Shown: one piece after another, positions 36,944 to 44,462 of the stretch
How the letters are laid out: the number at the start of each line of letters is the position of its first letter
Position numbering within the stretch: position 1 is the stretch's first letter
NCBI GenBank assembly: GCA_004010275.1
Contig: RBWT01000010.1
Span: 1-64,000 of the forward strand
DNA from: Streptomyces huasconensis
Lineage (GTDB): Bacteria > Actinomycetota > Actinomycetes > Streptomycetales > Streptomycetaceae
DNA length: 64,000 nt
Reading direction: 5' to 3'
The notes under the pieces: model-generated
What the model saw: only the letters and a program-made list of their open reading frames with translations
What the model was told of the DNA's origin: nothing
Database searches by the model: none
Translations under genes and position numbers: made by a program

Positions 36944-37327
36944 GCCCGCCTCCTGGCCAAGGGTGGGAATTCCATTCCGCCGCGCGCGTCGAATGGCGCC
37001 GCAGATCGTCGACTCACCGTAGAGACCATTCGAGGACACCGGTAGAGAGCCCCCGAGGAGGGCCGGGTGCTTTCCGGCCATCGGCCGCGAGGCCGCCGGG
37101 AAGCGCGAATCGCGCGGAGGCCGGTTCATCGCACAGAAACCGGTTTGGGGACCGTTGATGATGCTCCAGAAGTTATGACCGTCCGCTCTCCCTCATCGAC
37201 GGAGGCGGTCGGCGGTATGACACCGAAGCGGCATTGATCGATCTTTCCTCCTGCCGCTCATGCCGGATCGCCCACACCCACTCGGCCCGGAATGCCACTC
37301 GTGCGCGGGCCACTCACGGGACCTGGC
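36944..37327. other. Divergent intergenic region before the biosynthetic cluster
   Basis: These 384 bases lie between the NHL gene and the MFS gene that opens the diaminopropionate cluster. Base composition drops near 37150-37250. I see no ORF with a ribosome binding site, no clear promoter pair and no long repeat; it marks the left edge of the cluster. Confidence 0.45.
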
Positions 37328-38770
37328 ATGAAAACTCTTCGCGCATACCGCAGCTTTCCGCTCGTGGTACGGCTGCTGCTCATCAATCAGTTCGGGGTGG
37401 ACATCGGGTTCTACCTCCTCATCCCCTTTCTGGTGACCTATCTCGGCCACGATCTGGGGCTTTCGGCGGCCTGGGTCGGCCTGATCCTCGGCGTGCGGAA
37501 CCTCAGCCAGCAGGGCCTGTTCGTGCTTGGTGGTTCCGCGGCCGACCGGCTCGGCCCCCGCGGTGTCATCATCGTCGGCTGCATGCTGCGCACCGTGGGA
37601 TTCGCGCTGTTCGCGGTCGGTTCCACCCTGCCGATCCTGCTCACCGCCTCGGCGCTGAGCGGCCTGGCCGGTGCGCTGTTCTACCCGGCGGTGCGCACCT
37701 ACGTGGCCCAGGAGGCGGGGCCCCGCAGGGCCGAGGCCTTTGCCCTGCTCACCGTCTTCGCCACCGGCGGCTCACTGCTGGGCCTGGCCTTGGGCGGGGT
37801 ACTGCTCCTGGTCGACTTCCGCGTCTGCGCCCTCGTCGCCGCCTGCGTCTTCGCCGTCCTGTGCCTGGCCCAGCTGTACGCGCTGCCCGCCCGGAAGGCC
37901 CCCCGGCGCGACACCACGGTCCGCAAGGACTGGCGGGAGGTGCTGGGCAACCGGCCGTTCCTCGCGTTCGCCGTCGCCATGGCGGGCATGAGCACCTTGG
38001 AGAACCAGGTGTACCTGCTGGTGCCCGAGGGGGCGCGCCAGGTGACGGGTCGTCAGGAAGCAACCGTGGCGGTGCTGATGATGGGGGCACTGGCCAACCT
38101 GGTCTGGCAGCTGCGCGTCACCCGGGCGCTCGCGCGGCGCGGGGGCGGCCCGGCGTGGATCGCCCGCGGCATCGTCCTGACGGCCTTCGGGTTCGTGCCG
38201 CCTCTGCTGGTGTGCGGGGCGGGGGCACCGGACGGCTGGGGCGCGACGGTCCGCAACGCCTGCCCGGTGATCGCCGGAGCACTGCTGGTTCACGTCGGCA
38301 TCATGATCGTGCATCCCCTGGTGATGGAGATGGTCCCCCGGTTCGGCCCGGCCCGGTTGACCGGCACCCATTTCGGCATCTTCTACGTCTTCTCCGGGCT
38401 CGCCGCCGCCGGAGGCAACGCGCTCGTGGGCTGGACCCTCGACGTCGGCAGACGCACCGGCGTGACGGTGCTGCCCTGGCTGTGCTGTCTGGTGCTGGGG
38501 CTGATCTCGGCCACGGCTGTCACCTGGCTGCACCGCGCGAAAGGTCTGCCGGCCACGGGGAGTTCCGCGCGACGGCGGCCGACCAGGCACGGCAGCTCCG
38601 CCCCTGGTCGGCGTGCGTCGGCGGGGCGCCTGCATCGGTGGCCCTCGTGCGGCCGAACCAGGACTGTGCCGTTTTTGCCGCGCCACTGTGGGGTGGTTCG
38701 CCGGGCCGTCCGGTGCCGGGGGCGCTGCTGCGGGTGCTGCCACAAACAGGCGTGGACCGGCGAGGCGTAA
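37328..38770 (+). CDS. Major facilitator transporter of the diaminopropionate cluster
   Basis: A 480-residue MFS protein: FPLVVRLLLINQFGVDIGFY, FLVTYLGHDLGLSAAWVGLI, LFVLGGSAADRLGPRGVIIV with the conserved loop 2-3 motif, and twelve hydrophobic segments up to about residue 395. It resembles MdtH/YfcJ-like drug exporters. The last 80 residues are Arg/Cys-rich and low in complexity (RRRPTRHGSSAPGRRAS), unlike a transporter tail; an alternative frame is also open there, so the true end could be different. Position at the head of the cluster suggests export of, and self-resistance to, the product. ATG at 37328 lacks a strong ribosome binding site. Confidence 0.82.
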   Translation: MKTLRAYRSFPLVVRLLLINQFGVDIGFYLLIPFLVTYLGHDLGLSAAWVGLILGVRNLSQQGLFVLGGSAADRLGPRGVIIVGCMLRTVGFALFAVGSTLPILLTASALSGLAGALFYPAVRTYVAQEAGPRRAEAFALLTVFATGGSLLGLALGGVLLLVDFRVCALVAACVFAVLCLAQLYALPARKAPRRDTTVRKDWREVLGNRPFLAFAVAMAGMSTLENQVYLLVPEGARQVTGRQEATVAVLMMGALANLVWQLRVTRALARRGGGPAWIARGIVLTAFGFVPPLLVCGAGAPDGWGATVRNACPVIAGALLVHVGIMIVHPLVMEMVPRFGPARLTGTHFGIFYVFSGLAAAGGNALVGWTLDVGRRTGVTVLPWLCCLVLGLISATAVTWLHRAKGLPATGSSARRRPTRHGSSAPGRRASAGRLHRWPSCGRTRTVPFLPRHCGVVRRAVRCRGRCCGCCHKQAWTGEA

Positions 38771-38868
38771 CAGCACGCCTCTCGCGTCGAATGCGGTGTC
38801 GAGTCCGGCAAGGGCTCAGGAATAACAGCCGCCCCAATGACGTCCATGGGATAACAAATGACGCCCCC

Positions 38869-38880
38869 GGGCATATGCCC
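38869..38880. promoter_or_regulatory. Palindrome GGGCATATGCCC ahead of the sbnA-like gene
   Basis: A perfect 12-base palindrome in the 187-base gap before the PLP synthase gene, within the locally AT-richer stretch 38815-38900 (ATAACAAATGACG, CCAATAATTG). The location fits an operator or promoter for the core biosynthetic operon. No regulator gene is encoded between 37 and 49 kb, so its binder would be encoded elsewhere. Confidence 0.4.
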
Positions 38881-38957
38881 CCAATAATTGCGGGTGGCAT
38901 CCGGACGTGGCGTGTTCCCTTCCTTGTGCTGTCATGAACAGCGCCATAGCCTGAGAA

Positions 38958-40142
38958 GTGGAAGCGTCACAGCGGTTCCGCGCACAACTTCCGGTCCTGA
39001 CGAGACCATGCCGCGGAGGCGTCTTGGAAATATTTCCGGATCGGTTTCCCGACAACTCGGGCCCTGCGGACAGTTCCTGGTCTCCCAGCCCGGTGGTGCC
39101 GCTGGGCATCGTATGTGATGGCGCGCCCAGAACGCTCTGGCTGAAACTCGAAGCGCACAATCCCTATGGCTCCATCAAAGGGCGGACCGCATTCGCGCTC
39201 TGGCAGAGCGTGAAAGACCGTATCGATGCACGCATAGGCCTGATCGAGTCGACGTCGGGCAACCTCGGCCTGGCGCTGGCCGGGCTGGCCGCGTCCCTGC
39301 ACGTGCCTTTCACCGCCGTCGTGGACCCCCGGGTCAGCCCCTCGGTGCAGAACGCCCTGCGCGTCATGGGCGCCAAGGTCGTCGTGGTCGACCGACCGGA
39401 CGGCGCGGGCGGGTTCCTGCTCAACCGCCTCGCCCATGTCGCGCAGCGGGTGAGCCGTGAACCGGGACTCGTCTGGCCGAACCAGTACACCAACCCGGCC
39501 AACCCCGCCGTCCACGCCCAGTGGACGGCACCGGAGTTGCGTACGCAACTGCCCGCGAAGCCGATGAGCGTCCTGGTCGCGGTGTCCACCGGCGGCACGC
39601 TGGCGGGTTTCCGCGACTACGTCTCCGCCCACTCACCGGACTGGGAACTGATCGGGGTGGATGTCGTCGGCTCGGTGGCCCTGGGCGACGTACACGGCGA
39701 ACGTGTGCTTTCAGGAATCGGGGCGAGCCGCAGGTCGACCTTTCTGCCGCACGGCTACCGGCCCGCCGTGCACATCGACCCGCCGGCAGCGGTCAGCGCG
39801 TGCCTGTGGCTGAAGGAGACGACCGGCATCGCCGTGGGCTCCAGCTCGGGCGCGCTCGTCGCGGCCGCTCTGCGGCTGTTCCGCGAGGACCCCGCACGCA
39901 CCGACATCGTCTGCCTGTGTCCGGACGGCGGGGACCGCTACCTCGACACCGTCTACTCCCAACGGTGGCGCTCCCAGCATGACTTGGCCGCTGTCGACAT
40001 AGCCGCCGGGGTCACGGGTGGGGGCGTCCTGGACGCGTCGAGCGGTGCCGCGCCGCGCTTCGACCGGCCCGGCACGGAGGACTCCGCCCAAGAGGACCCC
40101 GCTCAAGAAGTGCCCGCCCAAGGTGAGGTGACGCTGAGTTGA
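38958..40142 (+). CDS. SbnA-like PLP synthase (predicted diaminopropionate precursor synthase)
   Basis: A 394-residue fold-type II PLP enzyme of the cysteine-synthase family. The PLP lysine lies in NPYGSIKGRTAFALW (about residue 72), the phosphate/substrate loop is IESTSGNLGLALAGLA, and STGGTLAGFRDY and GIAVGSSSGALVAAAL complete the site. Together with the SbnB-like protein two genes on, it predicts the route O-phosphoserine plus glutamate to N-(1-amino-1-carboxyethyl)-glutamate, then to L-2,3-diaminopropionate, as in staphyloferrin B synthesis. Start GTG 38958 is uncertain (weak GAGAAG upstream). The C-terminal 40 residues are acidic and repetitive (QEDPAQEVPAQGE). The stop overlaps the next TTG start. 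Confidence 0.85.
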   Translation: MEASQRFRAQLPVLTRPCRGGVLEIFPDRFPDNSGPADSSWSPSPVVPLGIVCDGAPRTLWLKLEAHNPYGSIKGRTAFALWQSVKDRIDARIGLIESTSGNLGLALAGLAASLHVPFTAVVDPRVSPSVQNALRVMGAKVVVVDRPDGAGGFLLNRLAHVAQRVSREPGLVWPNQYTNPANPAVHAQWTAPELRTQLPAKPMSVLVAVSTGGTLAGFRDYVSAHSPDWELIGVDVVGSVALGDVHGERVLSGIGASRRSTFLPHGYRPAVHIDPPAAVSACLWLKETTGIAVGSSSGALVAAALRLFREDPARTDIVCLCPDGGDRYLDTVYSQRWRSQHDLAAVDIAAGVTGGGVLDASSGAAPRFDRPGTEDSAQEDPAQEVPAQGEVTLS

Positions 40143-41059
40143 GTACGCAGGAACGGGACTGGTACCAGCGTGCCGGTGTCCGCAGCGGCCCCCGGCGTCA
40201 ACTGGCGGACGAACTGGAGACCGGGCGCGTCTTCTTCCCCCCGGCCCTGGTGCCCTACCTGAACCATCCGCTGGTGACGGAACTCGGCGAGGCGGGCCGG
40301 AGGGAACTCCTCGCCCGGCATCTCTTCCAGTACCTGGACTTCACGGCTCAATTCGAGACGCGTGTCGTGAACCGCGCCACGGACCGCATCGCCGGCAACC
40401 GGTGCGGCACCGACACGGACGTCGCCGTCCGGCTGGACGCGTACCGCATCTACTGCGACGAGGGGTACCACTCCCTCTACAGCCTGGACGTCGTCCAGCA
40501 GGTCTCCCGCGCTTCGGGGGTGCCGCAACTGCCGTACGACTTCGGCCCGTTCCTGCGGCGGCTCGACGCGGTCGGGACGGAGGCCCTGCCGTACGAGCCC
40601 GCCCTGGCCCAGCTGCTGCAAGTCGTGGTCTTCGAGACGCTGATCACCGCGGTGCTCAACGACATACCCAAGGACCCGGATGTGCTGACCGTCGTCCGGG
40701 ACATCGTCAGGGACCACGCCAAGGACGAGGGCTGGCACCACGCGTTCTTCTCCCGCTTCTTCCGTGAGTTGTGGACGCGGGAGTCGGCGGGGTCGCGCGG
40801 CCGCATCGCGCGGTGCCTGCCCGAGCTGATCCGGTGCAGCCTGCTCCCCGACCTGCGGCCCATACGCGCGTCGTTGACCGCCACGGGACTCGCGCCGTCC
40901 GCCGTCGAGGACGTCGTGCACGACTCCTATCCGCCGGCCTCGGTCGACCAGGGCATCCGCAGGGCGTCCCGGCACGCCGTGCGGCTCTTCGAGGAAGTCG
41001 GGGCCATGGCCGTGCCGGGCGGCGCCGCGGCGTTCGAGGCGGCCGGTCTGCTGCCGTGA
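40139..41059 (+). CDS. AurF-like diiron N-oxygenase
   Basis: A 306-residue helical protein with two E...DE-x-x-H sets expected for the ferritin-like diiron oxygenases of the AurF/CmlI family: FTAQFETRVVNRA (Glu, about residue 71), IYCDEGYHSLYS (about 106), VVVFETLITAVLNDIP (about 164), and HAKDEGWHHAFFSRF (about 197). Characterised relatives oxidise amines to hydroxylamine, nitroso or nitro groups. Next to diaminopropionate genes the natural substrate would be the amino acid's side-chain amine or a derivative; this is inference. It starts at TTG within the sbnA-like stop (TTGA) after AAGGTGA, so it is translationally coupled. The frame is intact. Confidence 0.82.
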   Translation: MSTQERDWYQRAGVRSGPRRQLADELETGRVFFPPALVPYLNHPLVTELGEAGRRELLARHLFQYLDFTAQFETRVVNRATDRIAGNRCGTDTDVAVRLDAYRIYCDEGYHSLYSLDVVQQVSRASGVPQLPYDFGPFLRRLDAVGTEALPYEPALAQLLQVVVFETLITAVLNDIPKDPDVLTVVRDIVRDHAKDEGWHHAFFSRFFRELWTRESAGSRGRIARCLPELIRCSLLPDLRPIRASLTATGLAPSAVEDVVHDSYPPASVDQGIRRASRHAVRLFEEVGAMAVPGGAAAFEAAGLLP

Positions 41060-41098
41060 ATCGCGCGGGCCGACGGTGACGCAGACCGAGAGGTGACG

Positions 41099-41206
41099 AT
41101 GTCTGAGCAACACCCTTCTTCTGAGCAACTCCACTTTTCTGAACACCTCCGTTCTTCCGAGCGTCTCCGCTCTTCCGGACAACTCCCCGTCTCTGAGCAG
41201 CTTCTC
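41099..41206. repeat. Six imperfect 18-base units encoding the N-terminus of the SbnB-like protein
   Basis: Units start at 41099, 41117, 41135, 41153, 41171 and 41189; typical units are TCTTCTGAGCAACTCCAC and TCTTCCGAGCGTCTCCGC. They encode (S/F)SE(Q/H/R)L(x) six times before the conserved domain begins at FLDREAV. The stretch is poorer in GC than its surroundings. Confidence 0.85.
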
Positions 41207-42271
41207 TTCCTCGACAGGGAAGCGGTGCTCGCCTGCCTCGCGCACGTGGACGTGTGCGAGGAGGTCACGCAGGTGCTGTGCCGACACGCCGAGAACCGGG
41301 TGGAACTGCCCGCCGAGGGCTACCTCCCCTGGGCCAACGGAGAAGGGGCGTACTGCCGTTCACTCGCCATGCTCGGCGCCGTGGACGTCGACGGCGGCCC
41401 TCCGCTGCGGGGGATGAAGCTCATCAACGCCGCGACGAGCAATCCGTCCCACGGAAGGGAGCGGGCCGCGGGCCTGGTCATGCTCTTCGACCCGGAGACC
41501 GCCCGGCCCCGCGTGCTGGCCGAGGCCGGTTGGCTGAGCGCGACCCGGACGGCCGCCTACACGATGGTCAGCCTGCGCCACCTCGGCCCCGAGCGGTGGG
41601 ACGCGACGGCGTTCCTCGGCTGCGGGATGCTCGCCCGCGTCCACATCGGGCTGCTGGCCACGACGTACCCCCGCGTGACCCGCGTACATCTCTACGACAC
41701 CGATCCGCGGCGGGCCGAGGAACTGGCCGCCTGGGTCCGCGCACGGCACCCGCACCACACCGTCCGCGTGGCACCGGGCACCCGGCAGGCGGTGGCCGCC
41801 GCGCAGGTGGTGGTGACCACGACCACCGCCGACCGCGGCTATCTGCCGGCGGCCTGGCTCGCGCCCGGCACCTTCGTCGCCCACGTGTCCCTGGCCGACC
41901 TGCTGCCCGACGCGTTCCTCACGGCGCAGGGTGTCTTCGTGGACGACGTCGCCCTGGTGGCCGACAACCCGCGAAGGGTTCTGGGGCAGTTGATGCGGGA
42001 GGGCCGGATCACGGGCGACCACCTGCCCACGGATCACGACTCCCCGGGTGTGGGCTCGGCCTTGACCGCAGCCTCGGCCCCGACCTCGGCCATGGCCCTG
42101 AGCGGCACCCTCGGCCAGGTCCTCATCGGCGAGCGGCCCCCCGTACGGCCCACCACGTCCCATGTCATCAGCAACCCCTTCGGCATGGCCGTCCTGGACG
42201 TCGGGCTGCTCGGCGCGGTGTACGGCGCCGCCGTCCGCCTGGGGCTCGGCCGGACCCTGACCCTCTACTGA
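41099..42271 (+). CDS. SbnB-like ornithine cyclodeaminase-family dehydrogenase
   Basis: A 390-residue member of the ornithine-cyclodeaminase/mu-crystallin family closest to SbnB: ENRVELPAEGYLPWANGEGA, LRGMKLINAATSNPSHGRER, coenzyme motif FLGCGMLARVHIGLLATTYP, then RPTTSHVISNPFGMAVLDVG. SbnB oxidatively hydrolyses the SbnA product with NAD to L-2,3-diaminopropionate, 2-oxoglutarate and ammonium; pairing with the SbnA-like gene supports this. Unusual is a 36-residue N-terminal extension made of six 6-residue repeats (SSEQLH, FSEHLR, SSERLR...). The ATG at 41099 follows GAGAGGTGACG. Intact frame. Confidence 0.87.
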   Translation: MSEQHPSSEQLHFSEHLRSSERLRSSGQLPVSEQLLFLDREAVLACLAHVDVCEEVTQVLCRHAENRVELPAEGYLPWANGEGAYCRSLAMLGAVDVDGGPPLRGMKLINAATSNPSHGRERAAGLVMLFDPETARPRVLAEAGWLSATRTAAYTMVSLRHLGPERWDATAFLGCGMLARVHIGLLATTYPRVTRVHLYDTDPRRAEELAAWVRARHPHHTVRVAPGTRQAVAAAQVVVTTTTADRGYLPAAWLAPGTFVAHVSLADLLPDAFLTAQGVFVDDVALVADNPRRVLGQLMREGRITGDHLPTDHDSPGVGSALTAASAPTSAMALSGTLGQVLIGERPPVRPTTSHVISNPFGMAVLDVGLLGAVYGAAVRLGLGRTLTLY

Positions 42272-42340
42272 ACCGGCCCCTGACTCCACCCCTCCGCCCC
42301 TCCACCGCCTCTCACGCCCGCTTCTACCGAAAGGGACAGC

Positions 42341-43324
42341 ATGGACAACGAGTTCGCCCCCGCGCGCGGCCTCTTCTCCCTTGCCGAGCTGGAGCCGGCC
42401 GTGATCAGGGAGCTGGCCGCGAGATCGGTGGAACTGTTCCGGGACGGGAACGCACACGACCGGCCGCTGTCGGGCCGCGTCGCGGGTGTGCTGTTCACCA
42501 AGACCTCCACCCGCACACGTACGGCCTTCACGGTCGGCGCCATCCGGCTGGGCGCCGTTCCCGTCACCTACGGCCCGCAGGACCTGCAACTGAACACCGG
42601 CGAGTCGGTGGCCGACACCGGGCGCGTCCTGGGGAGCATGCTCGACCTCCTGGTCGCGCGCACCTCCGGCCCCTTGGCGGAACTGCGGCAGCTGTCCCGT
42701 CAGGGCGGCCTGCCGGTGATCAACGCGATGGCGGCCGAGGAACACCCCACGCAGGGAGTCACCGACCTCGCCAGCCTGCACCTGGCGCTCGGCGACCCGG
42801 CCGGCGTGAGCGTCCTGTACATGGGCGAGGGCAACAACACGGCCGTCGCCCTGGCCCACGCGCTGGCGGCCGTGCCGGGGACCCGGGTCACCTTCTGCAC
42901 CCCGCCCGGATACGGGCTGCCCGTAGGGGAGTTGGCGCGGGCGTCGCGGAGAGCCGCGGCGGTGGGCGCCACGCTGGAAGAGGTGCACGACCCGGCACAC
43001 CTGCCCGACCGTGTGGACGTCGTGTACACCACCCGTTGGCAGACGACCGGCACGTCGAAACCCGACGCCGACTGGCGGGAGACGTTCCGCCCCTTCCACG
43101 TGGACGCCTCCCTGATGGCCCGCTGGCCCGATGCCCTGTTCCTGCACGACCTGCCCGCCCACCGCGGTGACGAGGTCACCGGTGACGTCCTGGACGGGCC
43201 CCGCTCCTTGGCCTGGACGCAGGCGGCCATGAAACTCGCCGGAGCCATGGCCGTCCTGGAGTGGGTGAGCGGCCGGGACGGCGACGCCGACACGAAGAAC
43301 GGCCAGGACGCCGGCATGCGGTGA
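42341..43324 (+). CDS. Ornithine-carbamoyltransferase-like carbamoyltransferase with altered substrate site
   Basis: A 327-residue aspartate/ornithine transcarbamylase fold protein. The carbamoyl-phosphate site is intact: FTKTSTRTRTAFTVGAIR (S-T-R-T-R, about residue 56), ARTSGP and EEHPTQGVTDL (H-P-T-Q, about 134). The ornithine site is not: the usual HCLP motif reads HDLPAHRGDEV (about 268), replacing the reactive cysteine, and no SMG loop is seen. It should therefore carbamoylate a different amine; in this cluster diaminopropionate or its N-hydroxy form is the likely acceptor, comparable to the OTC-like VioL in viomycin synthesis. AAAGGG precedes the ATG at 42341. Intact frame. Confidence 0.85.
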   Translation: MDNEFAPARGLFSLAELEPAVIRELAARSVELFRDGNAHDRPLSGRVAGVLFTKTSTRTRTAFTVGAIRLGAVPVTYGPQDLQLNTGESVADTGRVLGSMLDLLVARTSGPLAELRQLSRQGGLPVINAMAAEEHPTQGVTDLASLHLALGDPAGVSVLYMGEGNNTAVALAHALAAVPGTRVTFCTPPGYGLPVGELARASRRAAAVGATLEEVHDPAHLPDRVDVVYTTRWQTTGTSKPDADWRETFRPFHVDASLMARWPDALFLHDLPAHRGDEVTGDVLDGPRSLAWTQAAMKLAGAMAVLEWVSGRDGDADTKNGQDAGMR

Positions 43325-43454
43325 CGCGCCGTACACCGCGTACACCATGTACGCCGCGCGCACGCGGTCTCGGCGCTCACCGCGCCTCGCCCCTCCCCGC
43401 CGCCCATCCGCCCACCCCGCCACTCGCCTTCACACGGATCGAGGCCCTCCCACC

Positions 43455-44378
43455 ATGAAACCGGCCCGTGTCACCGCCTACCGGCATCTGACGCCGCACG
43501 ACCTGACCCCGCCCTCGTCCTCGCACGTCTTCTTCGAACCGGCCGACACCGAGATCGGCGTGTGGGTCGCGCGGGACCTCATCAGTGACGGCTGCGCCGT
43601 CCTGGACCTCGGCTCGGGCAGCGGCGCCGCCGCGGCGGCCATGGCCCGCGCGGGAGCGGCCCGCGTCCACGGCATCGACTCGGGAGAGGACACCGTGGCG
43701 TGGGCCCGCAAGCACTACGCCTCGTCCGACGGAGCCGGTCCCGTCACCTTCGCCCACGGCGACTTCACCGCGCTGTCCCCCGTCGAGCTGCTGGCCACGG
43801 CCCCCGCCCCGCTCCGCCGCCCCCTGGTCGTCACCAGCAATCCGCCCTACGTCCCCCTCACCCCCCGGGCGGACGCCCTGCGCCGGTCCGTCGGCGGAGG
43901 GACGGACGGCCTGAAACTCATCCCCGCCGTCATCACGCACGGCCGTGCGCTGGGAGATGGCCTGGGCATCACCATCGGCAGTTACTCCAGCCCGCGGAAG
44001 GCGATCGGCATGGTGGAGTCGGCCGGCTTCACGGTGCGCGCGGTCACCTTGTGCCCGCTGCCCTTCGGGAACTTCACCCGGGACCACCCCGATCAGGTGT
44101 TCCTGCTGGAGGAGCAGGGCGAGGCGGTGGTCTGGCGCTCGGGCCCGTACCCACTGGCCTACTTCATCGTCGGCCTGGCCTGTCACCGGACCGCTCCGGA
44201 GGGCGCGGCGCCGGAGAAGGACCGGCTCACCGGCGACGGGCTGATGGAGCTGCTGCGTACGGCCGCCCGTTCCCGCACCACGCGGCTGGAGGCCTTGGAC
44301 GGGGCGGCCTCGCCTCCGTGGACGGGTCCTCTGCGCGTCGTGGACCTGCCGGAGCCCGCCGTGCGCCACCACTGGTGA
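43455..44378 (+). CDS. HemK/PrmC-like N-methyltransferase
   Basis: A 307-residue SAM-dependent methyltransferase. Motif I is AVLDLGSGSGAAAAAMARAG (about residue 50), and the NPPY motif of enzymes methylating amide or amino nitrogens is in VVTSNPPYVPLTPRADAL (about 129). An N-terminal FEPADTEIGVWVARDL resembles the PrmC-type opening. It lacks the N-terminal helical domain that PrmC uses to bind release factors, so a small-molecule or carrier-free amino acid substrate is more likely. It lies between the carbamoyltransferase and the synthetase-like gene in the biosynthetic cluster. Start and stop are unambiguous and no frameshift is present. Confidence 0.8.
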   Translation: MKPARVTAYRHLTPHDLTPPSSSHVFFEPADTEIGVWVARDLISDGCAVLDLGSGSGAAAAAMARAGAARVHGIDSGEDTVAWARKHYASSDGAGPVTFAHGDFTALSPVELLATAPAPLRRPLVVTSNPPYVPLTPRADALRRSVGGGTDGLKLIPAVITHGRALGDGLGITIGSYSSPRKAIGMVESAGFTVRAVTLCPLPFGNFTRDHPDQVFLLEEQGEAVVWRSGPYPLAYFIVGLACHRTAPEGAAPEKDRLTGDGLMELLRTAARSRTTRLEALDGAASPPWTGPLRVVDLPEPAVRHHW

Positions 44379-44462
44379 CCTCACGCCCCGCACCCACGAG
44401 GCATCCCGTTTCCGTCGTTCCGTCCAGAGGGCATCCCGTTCCGTCAAGAAGAGAGGCCGTTC

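Noticed and set aside
37234..38937. Alternative 567-residue frame across the MFS gene
   Set aside because: Its sequence is low-complexity Arg/Gly/Pro, and the other frame gives twelve clear membrane helices; only the last 180 bases remain ambiguous.
41360..43423. A 687-residue reading frame on the minus strand across the carbamoyltransferase and SbnB-like genes
   Set aside because: Composition is Gly/Arg/Val-rich without domains, it lies exactly antisense to two well-supported genes, and long antisense frames are expected in DNA with G/C in nearly every third codon position.
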